This document shows, one piece after another, positions 43,398-52,607 of a stretch of 64,000 nt of DNA. This DNA is from Candidatus Rifleibacterium amylolyticum (GTDB lineage: Bacteria > Muiribacteriota > Ozemobacteria > Ozemobacterales > Ozemobacteraceae): assembly GCA_009917695.1 (NCBI GenBank), contig JAACJG010000003.1, forward strand, positions 124,001 through 188,000. The letters are read 5' to 3'. Every line of letters starts with the position of its first letter. Within the stretch, counting starts at the first letter, position 1. The notes under the pieces are model-generated. The model did no database searches. It was not told where the DNA came from and was given only the letters and a program-made list of their open reading frames with translations. The position numbers and the translations under genes are program-made.

Positions 43398-43468
43398 GTC
43401 ATTGCGAGGAGCGCAGCGACGAAGTAATCTCTCTGACCATGAGATTGCTTCGCTTCGCTCGCAATGAC
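43398..43468. repeat. GTCATTGCGAG palindromic dispersed repeat (REP/MITE-like)
   Basis: 71 bp bounded by GTCATTGCGAG and CTCGCAATGAC (11-bp perfect ends) with inner GCGACGAAGTAATCT and AGATTGCTTCGCTTCGC arms. Elements with this sequence are, to my knowledge, spread through the intergenic regions of many unrelated bacteria. Only one copy is in this window. Confidence 0.75.
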
Positions 43469-43578
43469 ATATAACTCGCAGATTCAATGTTGACAGAGGA
43501 ATAGTTGAAACAGTTGGTTGTCTTTTTGAGAAGTCTGAATATTTTGTAGATAAGATAAAAAAATAAGGAGGAAATAAG

Positions 43579-44364
43579 ATGTATTTGCGTTTATTGCTGA
43601 TAGTTGCACTGGTTATTACATTGTCGCCGCTGATGGCGGCAATTCAGGAAAAGACCGTCGAGTATTCGATAGATGGTGTCATTCACGAAGGCTTTATGGC
43701 CTATGATGATGCGGTTACCGGTAAGCTGCCCGGCATTCTGGTTATTCACGAATGGAAAGGTATCAGCGACCACGTGCGCGAGAGCTGCCGAAAGCTGGCC
43801 GAACTCGGTTATCTGGCGTTTGCCGCCGACATCTATGGCAAAGGCGTGCGCCCTGAAACCAGCGCCGAGGCCGCCAAACTTTCGGGCAGCTATAAAAAAG
43901 ACCGGCCAGCTTTGCGAGCCAAGGTCATTGCCGGTTTCGAAGAGATGAAAAAGCAGGAACAGGTCGCTGTCGATAAAACCGCAGCCATTGGCTACTGTTT
44001 TGGCGGCACCACCGTGCTCGAACTGGCGCGCAGCGGCGCTGACGTGTCTGGCGTAGTCAGCTTTCACGGTGGCCTCGACAGCCCGAAACCTGAAGATGCA
44101 AAGAATATCAAGGCTAAGGTGCTGGTTCTGCACGGCGCCATCGATCCGCATGTTCCCGACAGTGAAGTTGCCGCTTTTATCAAAGAAATGCGCGATGCAA
44201 AAGTAGACTGGCAGATGATTCACTACGGTGATGCCGTTCACAGCTTTACCAGCAAAGCTGCCGGCGACGATCCCAGTAAAGGTGCGGCTTATCATGAATT
44301 AACCGCCCAGCGCTCCTGGAAAGCCATGAAATCTTTCTTCAAAGAACTCTTTCCAAAACAGTAA
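43579..44364 (+). CDS. Exported dienelactone hydrolase family protein
   Basis: 261 residues, alpha/beta hydrolase with a signal peptide (ends PLMAA). The catalytic triad is Cys140 in GYCFGG, Asp189 in HGAIDPHVP and His221 in DAVHSFT; the nucleophile Cys is typical of the dienelactone hydrolase family. Export is unusual for catabolic dienelactone hydrolase, so a periplasmic esterase role is likely. A strong GGAGG precedes the ATG. It is flanked by dispersed repeats upstream. Confidence 0.88.
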   Translation: MYLRLLLIVALVITLSPLMAAIQEKTVEYSIDGVIHEGFMAYDDAVTGKLPGILVIHEWKGISDHVRESCRKLAELGYLAFAADIYGKGVRPETSAEAAKLSGSYKKDRPALRAKVIAGFEEMKKQEQVAVDKTAAIGYCFGGTTVLELARSGADVSGVVSFHGGLDSPKPEDAKNIKAKVLVLHGAIDPHVPDSEVAAFIKEMRDAKVDWQMIHYGDAVHSFTSKAAGDDPSKGAAYHELTAQRSWKAMKSFFKELFPKQ

Positions 44365-44453
44365 ACCAACCAATATCCTTAGCAACAGCCACTTTCGTGT
44401 AAGCACGACAGTGGCTGTTCGTTTTGCGCATGAAACCTGGCGGTGGCGGTTTA

Positions 44454-44482
44454 TTGCAATTACAGCGTCGGCAGATTATAAT
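44454..44482 (+). promoter_or_regulatory. Sigma-70 promoter of the glycyl-tRNA synthetase gene
   Basis: TTGCAA (44454-44459), 17 nt, perfect TATAAT (44477-44482). The leader is about 35 nt, too short for a T-box. Confidence 0.75.
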
Positions 44483-44521
44483 TGCGACGCAACAGCAACT
44501 ATTCACCGACGGGAGAAGCAG

Positions 44522-45901
44522 ATGGTAGATCTCGAAAAAATCATTTCGTTGTGCAAGCGCCGTGGCTTTATTTTTCAGGGCAGTGACCAGTATGGTGGTC
44601 TGCAGGGCACCTGGGACTACGGCCCGCTCGGCGTCGAGCTCAAAAATAATGTCAAGCGCGCATGGTGGCGCCGTATCGTTTATGAACGCGACGACATGGA
44701 AGGCCTCGATTGCGCAATCATGATGAACCGTCTGGTTCTCAAATATTCCGGACACGAAGAAACCTTCTCAGATCCGATGGTAGACTGCCGTAAGTGCAAA
44801 AAACGCTTTCGCGCCGACCAGGTTGACCCCAATGAAAAGTGCGCTGAAGGCGACAAGCACGATCTGACCGAACCGCGTCCGTTCAACCTGATGTTCAAAA
44901 CTACGGTTGGCCCGGTTGCCGATGAGAACAATATTGCCTATCTGCGCCCCGAAACCGCTCAGGGCATCTTTGTTAACTTCAAAAACGTGCTTGATTCAAC
45001 CAATCGCAAGCTGCCTTTTGGTATTGCCCAGATCGGCAAGTCTTATCGCAACGAAATCACGCCGCGTAACTTCATTTTCAGGGTAAGAGAATTCGAACAG
45101 ATGGAAATCGAATTTTTCGTAAAACCCGGCACCGACGAAGAATGGCATAAAAAGTGGGTTGAAGATCGCTATAACTGGTATGTATCACTCGGCATCAAAC
45201 CCGAAAATCTTCGCAAATATGAGCAGAAGAAAGAAGAATTAGCGCACTACGCCAAGGCAACCGTCGACCTGCTCTATCGCTTTTTCCCAGAACGTGAAGA
45301 TGAAAACAAGCAGTTCGACGAAGTCGAAGGCATCGCCAATCGCACCGACTTCGACCTGCAGTGCCACACCAAAGGCGGAAAACTGGTTCTCGCCGATGGC
45401 CGCGAGATTCCCAACCAGCACGCAGTCAACAAACTGACCTATTTTGACCATGAAACCAATCAGCACATTCTTCCCTACGTCGTTGAGCCTTCTGCCGGTG
45501 TTGATCGTGCTACACTCGCATTTTTGATGGACTCTTATTTTGAAGAAACCGTTAAAGATGACCAGCGCATCGTGTTGCGCCTGCACCCCGAGCTGGCTCC
45601 GATCAAGGTCGCCGTGCTGCCGCTCAAGAAGAACAACGAAGCGATCCGCAACACCGCAATTCAGATCAAGAATACTCTGATGAAGAAGAGCGGCTGGCGC
45701 ACCGTTTATGATGATACTGCCGGAATCGGCAAGCTGTATCGCCGCCAGGACGAAATCGGTACGCCGTTCTGCGTTACCGTCGATTTCGATACGCTCGAAG
45801 ATCAGTCGGTAACTGTGCGCGACCGCGATACCATGTCTCAGGAACGCGTCAAGATCGATGCGCTGCAGGAATATCTCGCCGCAAAACTCGGCAACTGCTG
45901 A
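44522..45901 (+). CDS. glyQS: Glycyl-tRNA synthetase, single-chain (alpha2, class II) type
   Basis: 459 residues. Charges tRNA-Gly. Class II motifs: motif 1 region near [12 protein letters not shown], motif 2 [14 protein letters not shown] and motif 3 [10 protein letters not shown]. The N-terminal [18 protein letters not shown] and a CRKC zinc-type insertion are typical of the alpha2 enzyme, not of the GlyQ/GlyS tetramer. The ATG at 44522 has GGGAG upstream and lies downstream of the promoter. Confidence 0.95.
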   Translation: MVDLEKIISLCKRRGFIFQGSDQYGGLQGTWDYGPLGVELKNNVKRAWWRRIVYERDDMEGLDCAIMMNRLVLKYSGHEETFSDPMVDCRKCKKRFRADQVDPNEKCAEGDKHDLTEPRPFNLMFKTTVGPVADENNIAYLRPETAQGIFVNFKNVLDSTNRKLPFGIAQIGKSYRNEITPRNFIFRVREFEQMEIEFFVKPGTDEEWHKKWVEDRYNWYVSLGIKPENLRKYEQKKEELAHYAKATVDLLYRFFPEREDENKQFDEVEGIANRTDFDLQCHTKGGKLVLADGREIPNQHAVNKLTYFDHETNQHILPYVVEPSAGVDRATLAFLMDSYFEETVKDDQRIVLRLHPELAPIKVAVLPLKKNNEAIRNTAIQIKNTLMKKSGWRTVYDDTAGIGKLYRRQDEIGTPFCVTVDFDTLEDQSVTVRDRDTMSQERVKIDALQEYLAAKLGNC

Positions 45902-45909
45902 GGCAATAA

Positions 45910-46746
45910 TTGTCTACAGAACCTGTTAACAGGCTGTTCAGAGGCGACATGTTGCATGTCGCCTCTTTGCTTGTGCCTGGCAGCTTTCGCCTGATTTATC
46001 TTGATCCGCCTTTTCTGACCGGGCGCGAGATGGTTGGCAGCAAAAAGCACCTTTCTTACGATGATCGCTGGGAAGGTGAATTGGACAGCTACCTGCCATG
46101 GCTGAAAGAACGCCTGCAGGCCATGTTTTCATTGCTCATGGTCGATGGCAGCCTGGTTCTGCACCTTGACTGGCGGGCCTCGCATTACGCGCGGGTCATG
46201 CTTGACGAAATCTTTGGCCGACAGGGCTTCATCAACGAAATCATCTGGCATTACACCGGTGGCGGCCGCTCAAAAACCAGATTTTCATGCAAACACGACA
46301 CATTGCTCTGGTACAGCCGCAGCGCCCGCCCGGTTTTTAATATCGACGCAGTGCGGGTGCCGTATAAGAAAACATCGGGCTACGCTAAATCTGGTATTGT
46401 CGCAGCCAGTGGCAGACATTACAAGCCAGATCCCCGTGGGACCCCGGTAGATGACGTCTGGGATATCCCGATCATAAATCCGCTGGCGGCTGAACGGGTC
46501 GGCTATCCGACCCAAAAACCGCTGGCTCTTATACAGAGGCTGATTGTTGCTCTGAGTAACCCGGGCGAGCTGATCGGCGACTTCTGCTGCGGCAGCGGCA
46601 CCACTCTGGTCGCAGCCCAAAAACTTGGCCGCAGCTGTGTCGGCAGCGATATTTCTCAGGCAGCGACCGCCTGCGCAGCTGCCCGACTACGTAATGAATG
46701 CGGTTTCGCAGAAGTCAGTGTGACAGAAGTCGGCGGCAGTAGATGA
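45910..46746 (+). CDS. Solitary DNA methyltransferase (N6-adenine or N4-cytosine, beta-type)
   Basis: 278 residues. Motif IV DPPF (32-35) comes first and the SAM motif I DFCCGSGTT (224-232) near the end, the beta-class order. The TRD lies between (GGGRSKTRF ... KTSGYAKSG). A TTG start is used: GAGG overlapping the glyQS stop stands 6 nt before it, so the gene is coupled to glyQS. No restriction enzyme is next to it, so it is an orphan; specificity unknown. Its ending AARLRNECGF is normal. Confidence 0.88.
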   Translation: MSTEPVNRLFRGDMLHVASLLVPGSFRLIYLDPPFLTGREMVGSKKHLSYDDRWEGELDSYLPWLKERLQAMFSLLMVDGSLVLHLDWRASHYARVMLDEIFGRQGFINEIIWHYTGGGRSKTRFSCKHDTLLWYSRSARPVFNIDAVRVPYKKTSGYAKSGIVAASGRHYKPDPRGTPVDDVWDIPIINPLAAERVGYPTQKPLALIQRLIVALSNPGELIGDFCCGSGTTLVAAQKLGRSCVGSDISQAATACAAARLRNECGFAEVSVTEVGGSR

Positions 46747-46749
46747 GTT

Positions 46750-46876
46750 AAGATTCAGTCACGAGTGGAATCATTATTGTGAGTGCGCAGACCCTGTCGA
46801 GAGCACGGATAAAAAAGGCATATCTTGTTGCTGCAAATCTACGCAATAAAGGCAATCCCACCTAAGACTGAATCTT
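46750..46876. repeat. 127-bp element with 11-bp terminal inverted repeats
   Basis: AAGATTCAGTC (46750-46760) and GACTGAATCTT (46866-46876) are exact reverse complements and enclose 105 nt without a gene. It could be a small MITE-like element or the closing stem of an untranslated RNA. No target-site duplication is obvious. Confidence 0.4.
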
Positions 46877-46966
46877 TACGCAGATAAACCATGTGCTATT
46901 GCAGTTTTGTTGCGCTGAGATTATCATGTACGGGTATGAGATAACCGTTTCAATATGGAGGTAAGC

Positions 46967-48175
46967 ATGTCTGACGCTCGAAAAATGATCTTGAATATGC
47001 TCGCAGAGGGGAAAATAACGGTAGAAGAATCTGAAAAACTGCTGGCCGCGCTCAATGAAGAAAAAGAGCAGGCCCGCGAAGAAGTATCGCGCAGTCGCGA
47101 AAACGAGCGTGAACGTGAGAGAGAAAGAGATTCTGATTATGACGACCGTCAGCGCGGCCGTGAAGACGATGATTTTTTCAATCCTTTTGGTGGTGCCGGC
47201 AAACTTGGTTTTGACCTGAAAAACCTGGCGCAGAACATTCAAAATACCGTGCAACAGGCCATGAAAAAGGCCGAACCGCGTCGCCGCGAATTCAAAGATA
47301 AAATGAAAGAATTTGGCAACTGGATGCAGGATCTGGCCAGCACCATGGCTACTGAACTGGTAAGCAACAAAAGTGATCTGGTAGATGGTGTTCCGGTTGA
47401 TTTTGTCGCCACCCCGCCTGATTACGTTAATGAATGCGATACATTTGTGTTCGAAAATGTTTTTGGCGAAGTTCGTATTCATGAAGGCGATGAATTCAAG
47501 CTTCATGTAAACGGCCGCGTCAGCCGCGCTACATTGGGTGAGTATCAGCCGGTGCAGTGGTTCGCGAAATACGGTATGCGCGTTGACGGGCATACGCTTT
47601 ATGTGGGTTTTGACCGCAACCAGCCGGTGAAGGCAATAATCGATATGGAAATAACCTTGCCGGCAGATATGACGGTGAATTGCCGAACCGTATCTGGTGG
47701 CATGCGAATTCGCGGCAATTACAAGGTGGCCGAGCTCAAAACCGTCAGCGGCAATATCAGAATTCAGGGCGCAATTCTCAGACAGTCTTTGATCGAGACA
47801 GTCAGCGGTGCCGTGCAGGTCGAAGGCGGCGAAGTGGCTATGCAGATCAAGTCTACTTCAGGCGATTTCCTGGTGCGCGACTCGAAAATCGAAGAACTCA
47901 AGATCAATTCGGTTTCTGGTGACATAATGCTGACCGAAGCCAGCATCACCGAAGCGACCGACGTCAGGCTGGTTACTACCTCAGGCGATATCATCGTCGA
48001 AAAGATGAGTGGCCCCTGGAAAGCTGTCGAAGCGATAACCCGCAGCGGCGATGTCGTTCTTGACTGGAAAGGCGATGTTACACCGCTCAACAATCAGGGC
48101 ACCTGCCTGAAGTCTGGTGGCGAAGGCGCCAATTTCAGGGCAGAGTCAGTAAGTGGCGACATTCAATTTACCTGA
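46967..48175 (+). CDS. DUF4097-type beta-repeat protein with SHOCT-like N-terminus
   Basis: 402 residues, no signal peptide. An N-terminal helical pair KMILNMLAEGKITVEESEKLL (split: about 5-25) resembles the SHOCT/YvlB N-terminal motif. A strongly charged linker (ERERERERDSDYDDRQ) follows, then a region of eight beta-strand repeats centred on the turn SG, such as KTVSGNIRI, NSVSGDIML, VTTSGDIIV, ITRSGDVVL and ESVSGDIQF, a short beta-helix. Proteins of this family are often tied to envelope stress systems. GGAGG precedes ATG 46967. Confidence 0.82.
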   Translation: MSDARKMILNMLAEGKITVEESEKLLAALNEEKEQAREEVSRSRENERERERERDSDYDDRQRGREDDDFFNPFGGAGKLGFDLKNLAQNIQNTVQQAMKKAEPRRREFKDKMKEFGNWMQDLASTMATELVSNKSDLVDGVPVDFVATPPDYVNECDTFVFENVFGEVRIHEGDEFKLHVNGRVSRATLGEYQPVQWFAKYGMRVDGHTLYVGFDRNQPVKAIIDMEITLPADMTVNCRTVSGGMRIRGNYKVAELKTVSGNIRIQGAILRQSLIETVSGAVQVEGGEVAMQIKSTSGDFLVRDSKIEELKINSVSGDIMLTEASITEATDVRLVTTSGDIIVEKMSGPWKAVEAITRSGDVVLDWKGDVTPLNNQGTCLKSGGEGANFRAESVSGDIQFT

Positions 48176-48188
48176 AGCAGATGGTGAA

Positions 48189-48214
48189 CGCGGGCCTGCC
48201 TGATCGGGCCCGCG
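48189..48214 (+). promoter_or_regulatory. GC-rich hairpin between two genes
   Basis: CGCGGGCC and GGCCCGCG form an 8-bp stem with a 10-nt loop. There is no U-run, so it is more likely a processing or attenuation structure than a terminator. It lies 19 nt before the coiled-coil gene start. Confidence 0.4.
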
Positions 48215-48232
48215 CCCCACGGAGAAACATTC

Positions 48233-48847
48233 ATGGAAGCAATTCAAGTTATCGGTCTCATTTTAATTATCACAGCACTGTTCGCACTTGGTGGCAAGAT
48301 TGTTCTATACCTCAAAAAGCGTGAGCTCGATCAGACAATAGCGCGTTATGAGCTGCAGATCACCGAGCTCAAGAAAGAGATCGAGCTCGACCGCGCCAAG
48401 ATTGCCGAAAGCGGCAACAAGGTTTTGCGCATGACCGAAGACAATTATCAGCGCAAACTCAACGATAAAGACCAGCAGATCGAAGATCTCGTCAGTGAGA
48501 TCGAAGGTCTCAAAGCCTGGAAGGAAGAAATGGGCCTGATGCTCGCCAAGTTCGAAGGCGCCAGTCATGGTAACGAGCGCATTCTCTTTAAACTTTTCGA
48601 ACATAACCAGAAGCTTAACCGCGCGCTCAACGCCAAGTGGCATGCGGTCGAAGAAAATTTGAGCCGTGAGCTCAGTCTGACTCTCGAAAAGATAAAAGGC
48701 ATGTTCAGTGATGCCGAAAAGCTTCATCAGGACGGCATCGAGATTATTTCTGAATACGAAGCGCGCCTGCCCGAAGATTTTAAACGCAAGGTGCATGAAG
48801 AGCTTTTGCAGCTGCCAGACTCAACTGGCATCAAGGCGAAAAACTGA
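48233..48847 (+). CDS. Membrane-anchored coiled-coil protein
   Basis: 204 residues: an N-terminal membrane helix (about 5-25) and a long coiled coil (about 28-130) rich in Glu/Lys/Leu, then a helical tail. Not assigned to a family. GGAG precedes the ATG. It is likely co-transcribed with the DUF4097 gene through the hairpin gap. Its stop abuts the stop of the convergent exoribonuclease gene. Confidence 0.65.
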   Translation: MEAIQVIGLILIITALFALGGKIVLYLKKRELDQTIARYELQITELKKEIELDRAKIAESGNKVLRMTEDNYQRKLNDKDQQIEDLVSEIEGLKAWKEEMGLMLAKFEGASHGNERILFKLFEHNQKLNRALNAKWHAVEENLSRELSLTLEKIKGMFSDAEKLHQDGIEIISEYEARLPEDFKRKVHEELLQLPDSTGIKAKN

Positions 48848-50842
48848 TTATTTCTGGCGCAGATCGAAGCGTATGGTGCCGTCGAACAGATCGATCTGAG
48901 TAACCTTAACCAGCACCTGCTGCCCGACCGCAATATCAAAAGACGGGCGGCGGCAGTGTTTGAACGAGCATAAAAAGTCGACATAAAAGACAGCTTCGCT
49001 CAGTCCAACTTCAACAATCGTGCCGTCGAAAACGACTTCGCCAGTTTTCTGCTGCTGTTTAAGATACTTGTGCAGAAAATAGCGGTCGCGGTTGCGCATG
49101 ATTTCTTCGGCCCGGCTTACCGCAGAATCTGATATCAAAACCGCCTGTGCCAGATCGTTATCGTTGTATTCTGGCGACCTGCCGTTTATCACAGCCTTGA
49201 TCTGACGATGCACCAGCAGGTCTGAATAGCGTCGCAACGGCGAAGTTGCCTGGGTATAAGAGCTCAGGCCGAGGGAATAGTGGCGGCCGGCAGTCTGACT
49301 GACTGTGGTTTTGCGAAAGGTTTTTATCGCCGCAAAAAACTGCACGGGGTCGAAACTGTCGCCAAATTCAGGGCGGTTTTCGTCGCCTTCCTGCACGCGA
49401 TAGAGGCAGGGGATCGAGTTTTTGCGGCAGTATTCGGCAGCGGCATGATTGGCCCAGATCATGAATTCAGCTATCATTCCCTGGGTCAGGTCGTCGCGAT
49501 TGCGCTGTTCAACAATTATATCATCATCTCTAACTTTGACTGAAAGCTCGGGTTGCCGTGGAAACATAACGGCACCCATCTTTTCGCGGCACTTTTTGAG
49601 GCGTTCGGCCAGATCGAGCGCCTGCTGCAGCCACTGGTTTTCGGCGAGCATGCTGTCAGCGGTGTCGTAGTCTACGGCATGTTCGATATGTATGAGAGAC
49701 TCGAATATTTCGACTTCGCGCAGCTCGCATTCTGGTGAGAAGAGCAGCGAAAAGGTCAGAGCCATACGGTTCTCTTCATGGTTCAGACTGAAAAGTTCTT
49801 CGGAAATCTCGGTCGGCAGCATGTGAATGCGCTGATCTGGCATATAAACCGAACTGCCGCGGCGGGCGGCTTCTTTATCAAGAAGAGAACCGGGTTTTAT
49901 CAGTTCAGCCGGGTCGGCGACATGCACCTGTAGCCTGTTGCAGCCGTCTGGCAGTGTTTCGAAAGAAAAGGCATCATCACGGTCGCGGGTTTCTGGCGTA
50001 TCTATGGCCCAGGTGCGTTGCGCGGTCAGATCGCGGCGCCCGTTGACGGCGGGAGTAATGCTGGCGACAGCGGCGGCTTCAGCCAGGATTTCCGGGGCAA
50101 ATTCTACCGGCAGCTTGAATCTGATGATATCGAGATTCTCGTCGGCATTAAAAATGCCGGCTTTAACCATGGCCTGAAAGAGCTTGCGTTGATTGTTAAG
50201 ATCAGCGCGGTCGAGAGCGTTGCTGAGGCGTTTTGACAATTTGGCTTCTTCGCCGCAGGCAGCAAGACTTTTGAGATCATTAAGGTGCGCATTGAGAACT
50301 TCTGCGACTGCACCAGACTTTTCCAGCTGTTTGAGGGCTTCGGCCAGGTTATTTTCTTCTTCTTCCTGGGCCTGTTTGCGGGCAAGCTGTTCGCGGGCGA
50401 CGGCGAGGTCTTCGAGCGAAACTGGCTGATAACCTTCGTTTTTGTCCTTAAAATAAAGCTTGTCGGTGCAGAGCGCGCGCAGCAGTGCCGCGGCCGAATC
50501 ATCGTCATCAGGGTCGAAAAGAAAGCCGGCCAGTTCTTCTATCTTGAATATGCGCTGCTCTTCATACAGCAGTGCATGCAATTCTTCGAGGTTGATAGTT
50601 TCGGCTATGCATTTGCGCCGCTCGTTAGTTTTGACAAGATTCTGCCGACAGGCTTCGCGATCGGCAACGCCGGTTGCTGCTCTGGCTGTAGCATGCATGA
50701 TCTTTTTTTCAGTAACGGTAGTTTCTTTGCCGTTGCTCAGAAGAAGTCTGACGTTGCCGCCGGCAACGCTCATCACTACAGCAATATCCGGGTGACTGCC
50801 CTTTGCCGAAAACTCGACGATACAACCGACCGAAAGGTTCAT
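48848..50842 (-). CDS. RNB-domain exoribonuclease (RNase II/R family)
   Basis: 664 residues. The RNB catalytic Asp cluster is seen in AIDTPETRDRDDAF (Asp281, 287, 289, 290), and the active-site Arg motif in YTQATSPLRRYSDLLVHRQI. A short N-terminal cold-shock-like region and a C-terminal S1 part (GTIVEVGLSEAVFYV, VLVKVTQIDLFDGTI) are present. It lacks the long N-terminal helical domain of RNase R. Degrades mRNA 3'-5'. The start at 50842 follows GGAG; a TTG at 50854 would use that box as codons. Confidence 0.93.
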   Translation of the reverse strand: MNLSVGCIVEFSAKGSHPDIAVVMSVAGGNVRLLLSNGKETTVTEKKIMHATARAATGVADREACRQNLVKTNERRKCIAETINLEELHALLYEEQRIFKIEELAGFLFDPDDDDSAAALLRALCTDKLYFKDKNEGYQPVSLEDLAVAREQLARKQAQEEEENNLAEALKQLEKSGAVAEVLNAHLNDLKSLAACGEEAKLSKRLSNALDRADLNNQRKLFQAMVKAGIFNADENLDIIRFKLPVEFAPEILAEAAAVASITPAVNGRRDLTAQRTWAIDTPETRDRDDAFSFETLPDGCNRLQVHVADPAELIKPGSLLDKEAARRGSSVYMPDQRIHMLPTEISEELFSLNHEENRMALTFSLLFSPECELREVEIFESLIHIEHAVDYDTADSMLAENQWLQQALDLAERLKKCREKMGAVMFPRQPELSVKVRDDDIIVEQRNRDDLTQGMIAEFMIWANHAAAEYCRKNSIPCLYRVQEGDENRPEFGDSFDPVQFFAAIKTFRKTTVSQTAGRHYSLGLSSYTQATSPLRRYSDLLVHRQIKAVINGRSPEYNDNDLAQAVLISDSAVSRAEEIMRNRDRYFLHKYLKQQQKTGEVVFDGTIVEVGLSEAVFYVDFLCSFKHCRRPSFDIAVGQQVLVKVTQIDLFDGTIRFDLRQK

Positions 50843-50891
50843 TGCGCTCTCCAATGCTTTGACTGCTGGCAGACGCCAGATTGTGCAATAT

Positions 50892-51971
50892 TCAATATGA
50901 ATTATACGTGTTTTTGCCCTTGATTTCAGCCGGTTTTTTATCAGGTATCAGGTTTTCGAGCCAGTGACTGACTTCTCCTGCTACCTGGGCAAAAACCTCT
51001 ATTGTCACGCTGTCGGTAATAGTGGTAACTGGCTCGTTCCAGTCGGCAGCATCTTCGGCCACATTCAGATTTTCGACCGGCCGGCCAAGCAGTTGCAGCA
51101 GAATATCAGGCTCTTCGCCGTAGGGTGCCGCCTCTTCGGCGACAAGTGAGGTTTTTATAAAATCGTTTCTGGTGCTTTTCATGCTGTTCAAAAGCTTTTC
51201 GGCAACGGCCAGATTAGCCAGAGACTGCGGCTGGCGGCGATCGATGTTTTCGCGCCATTCTGACAGCTGCTGACGTTCGCTTTCGAGTTCGCTGCCGATC
51301 TCGGCTGGTGCAATGTTGATCAGACGCCAGGCGAGATGACTGCGCTCACCGCTGCTCCAGCTCATGATTTCGCTGAAATCACCATTTTGCAGCGTTGCCA
51401 GTTCATTGCGCAGATTGCGGTTAAAATTCTGATGCCGCTTTTTATCGCATTCTATTCGAGTATTTTCATCTTCGCCGTTGTGTTCAGCGGTAAGTCTGCT
51501 GATCCAGCGAATCTCAGGATAAACATGAATAAAGAGAAACTCGAGCCGTGCCGTCTCGTAATCATGCCAGCCGAGCAGAGAACGCCGCACAATTACAAAA
51601 ATTTCTTCGGCCAGCCGCAGCCGTTCAGGCGAAAAATTGCAACGGCCACTTTCCAGTTCGTCGCAATTATCGATTAAGACAAGGCGTCTTTTATATTCTG
51701 GCCGGGTCAGCCGCATAATTTTTGTCTGCAGGTAAGACAGCACCGAATTCGGGTGAGAGATTCTGGTCGGGTCAAAGTCTTCGAGCAGAATCAACAGAAT
51801 TTCGCTCATGATTTCACGCATTTTGTCGGAAAGGCTGAGCGCAGGTTCGCGCCAGCGCATGGCCTGGCGGCAGATAAAGTCGCGGCAGCTGGTTATCAGC
51901 CTTAAAGCCGAATCTGCTCCGGGTTTTCGCGTAAAATTTTCAAGAGCCGCAGCAAATTGCTCATCACTCAT
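50892..51971 (-). CDS. Hypothetical protein, distant sigma-70-like N-terminal half
   Basis: 359 residues, cytoplasmic, mostly helical. The first 120 residues (DFICRQAMRWREPALSLSDKMREIMSEILL, split; then DFDPTRISHPNSVLSYLQTKIMRLTR) have the spacing of sigma region 2: a helix, an acidic turn, and a basic helix after FDP. A later stretch ISRLTAEHNGEDENTRIECDKK resembles region-4-like helices only weakly. The last third (about 290-359) is acidic. No family is recognised with certainty. AAGGA precedes the ATG. Single gene between the exoribonuclease and the Cys-rich pair. Confidence 0.5.
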   Translation of the reverse strand: MSDEQFAAALENFTRKPGADSALRLITSCRDFICRQAMRWREPALSLSDKMREIMSEILLILLEDFDPTRISHPNSVLSYLQTKIMRLTRPEYKRRLVLIDNCDELESGRCNFSPERLRLAEEIFVIVRRSLLGWHDYETARLEFLFIHVYPEIRWISRLTAEHNGEDENTRIECDKKRHQNFNRNLRNELATLQNGDFSEIMSWSSGERSHLAWRLINIAPAEIGSELESERQQLSEWRENIDRRQPQSLANLAVAEKLLNSMKSTRNDFIKTSLVAEEAAPYGEEPDILLQLLGRPVENLNVAEDAADWNEPVTTITDSVTIEVFAQVAGEVSHWLENLIPDKKPAEIKGKNTYNSY

Positions 51972-52117
51972 CAGTTAATCCTTGTCGGGTTATCTAATTC
52001 TGCTCAAATCACATTAGAACAGCATAGCAGCAGTCATCTGAAAATTTCACGAAATATTTTTTCCCCAAATCGTTTTTCGGCTGATTAACAGATGAGACCA
52101 AAAAACGAGGTGAATTT

Positions 52118-52606
52118 ATGATGTGTTGCCAGAAGTGCCCTTTTAATCCGGTTTCTGGTTCGGCTGAGCAGCGTTGTCGCCAGCCGATATGCAGCAGTCA
52201 GAGGCATGATTGCAGCAGCGGCATCTGCGCCGCCAATATCGGCAGTCGCTGCTTTCAGGACTATTACGTGATCGAGCGTCTGTATCAGCAGGATGCGCTG
52301 GCCGAGGAACTGGTTCATCACAGCCTTAAAACGGCACTGACCGGTCGCGATCGTGCCTTGCTGCTTTCATTGTTTCAGGCGGCCAGCGATCGAATCAGAT
52401 TGCAGCTGTGGCATTGGCTCGAAATCTATGAACCGCGCAGTCTCTGGTTGCTCAACCCGATTTTTGCCGCTGTCGGCCTGTTGCCTCTCGATACCATGAT
52501 CGGTGTCGGCAGTCGGCGCGAACAATATATTGGGGCCATTATGGCAAATCCTTACAGTGGCAGTCGTTACCGCCCCGTTCTGACAACCCGCCAGGAAGGA
52601 GTCTGA
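52118..52606 (+). CDS. Cys-rich hypothetical protein, paralogue A
   Basis: 162 residues with eight cysteines in the first 45 (positions 3, 4, 7, 20, 25, 32, 37, 45). The beginning MMCCQKCPFN matches MSCKKCPLN of the next gene, and the C-terminal halves also align: RIRLQLWHWLEIYEPRSLW ... LLPLD with TRRDLWARMVKNYPDRLYM ... LPPAD. I do not know the family. The N-terminal cysteines suggest a metal or cluster site. GAGGTG ribosome site. Its stop is 1 nt from the next start, so both are one operon. Confidence 0.6.
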   Translation: MMCCQKCPFNPVSGSAEQRCRQPICSSQRHDCSSGICAANIGSRCFQDYYVIERLYQQDALAEELVHHSLKTALTGRDRALLLSLFQAASDRIRLQLWHWLEIYEPRSLWLLNPIFAAVGLLPLDTMIGVGSRREQYIGAIMANPYSGSRYRPVLTTRQEGV

Positions 52607-52607
52607 T

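Larger units (their letters stand above)
43242..43578. other. 337-nt intergenic region
   Basis: Besides the LOG promoter it holds the CTCTTATGTG hairpin element, the GTCATTGCGAG palindrome, a second copy of CAGAGGAATAGT at 43494-43505, and the GGAGG ribosome site of the dienelactone hydrolase. No gene seen. Confidence 0.6.

Noticed and set aside
44483-44521. T-box leader of glyQS
   Set aside because: The leader is about 35 nt and has no T-box-like motif or terminator.
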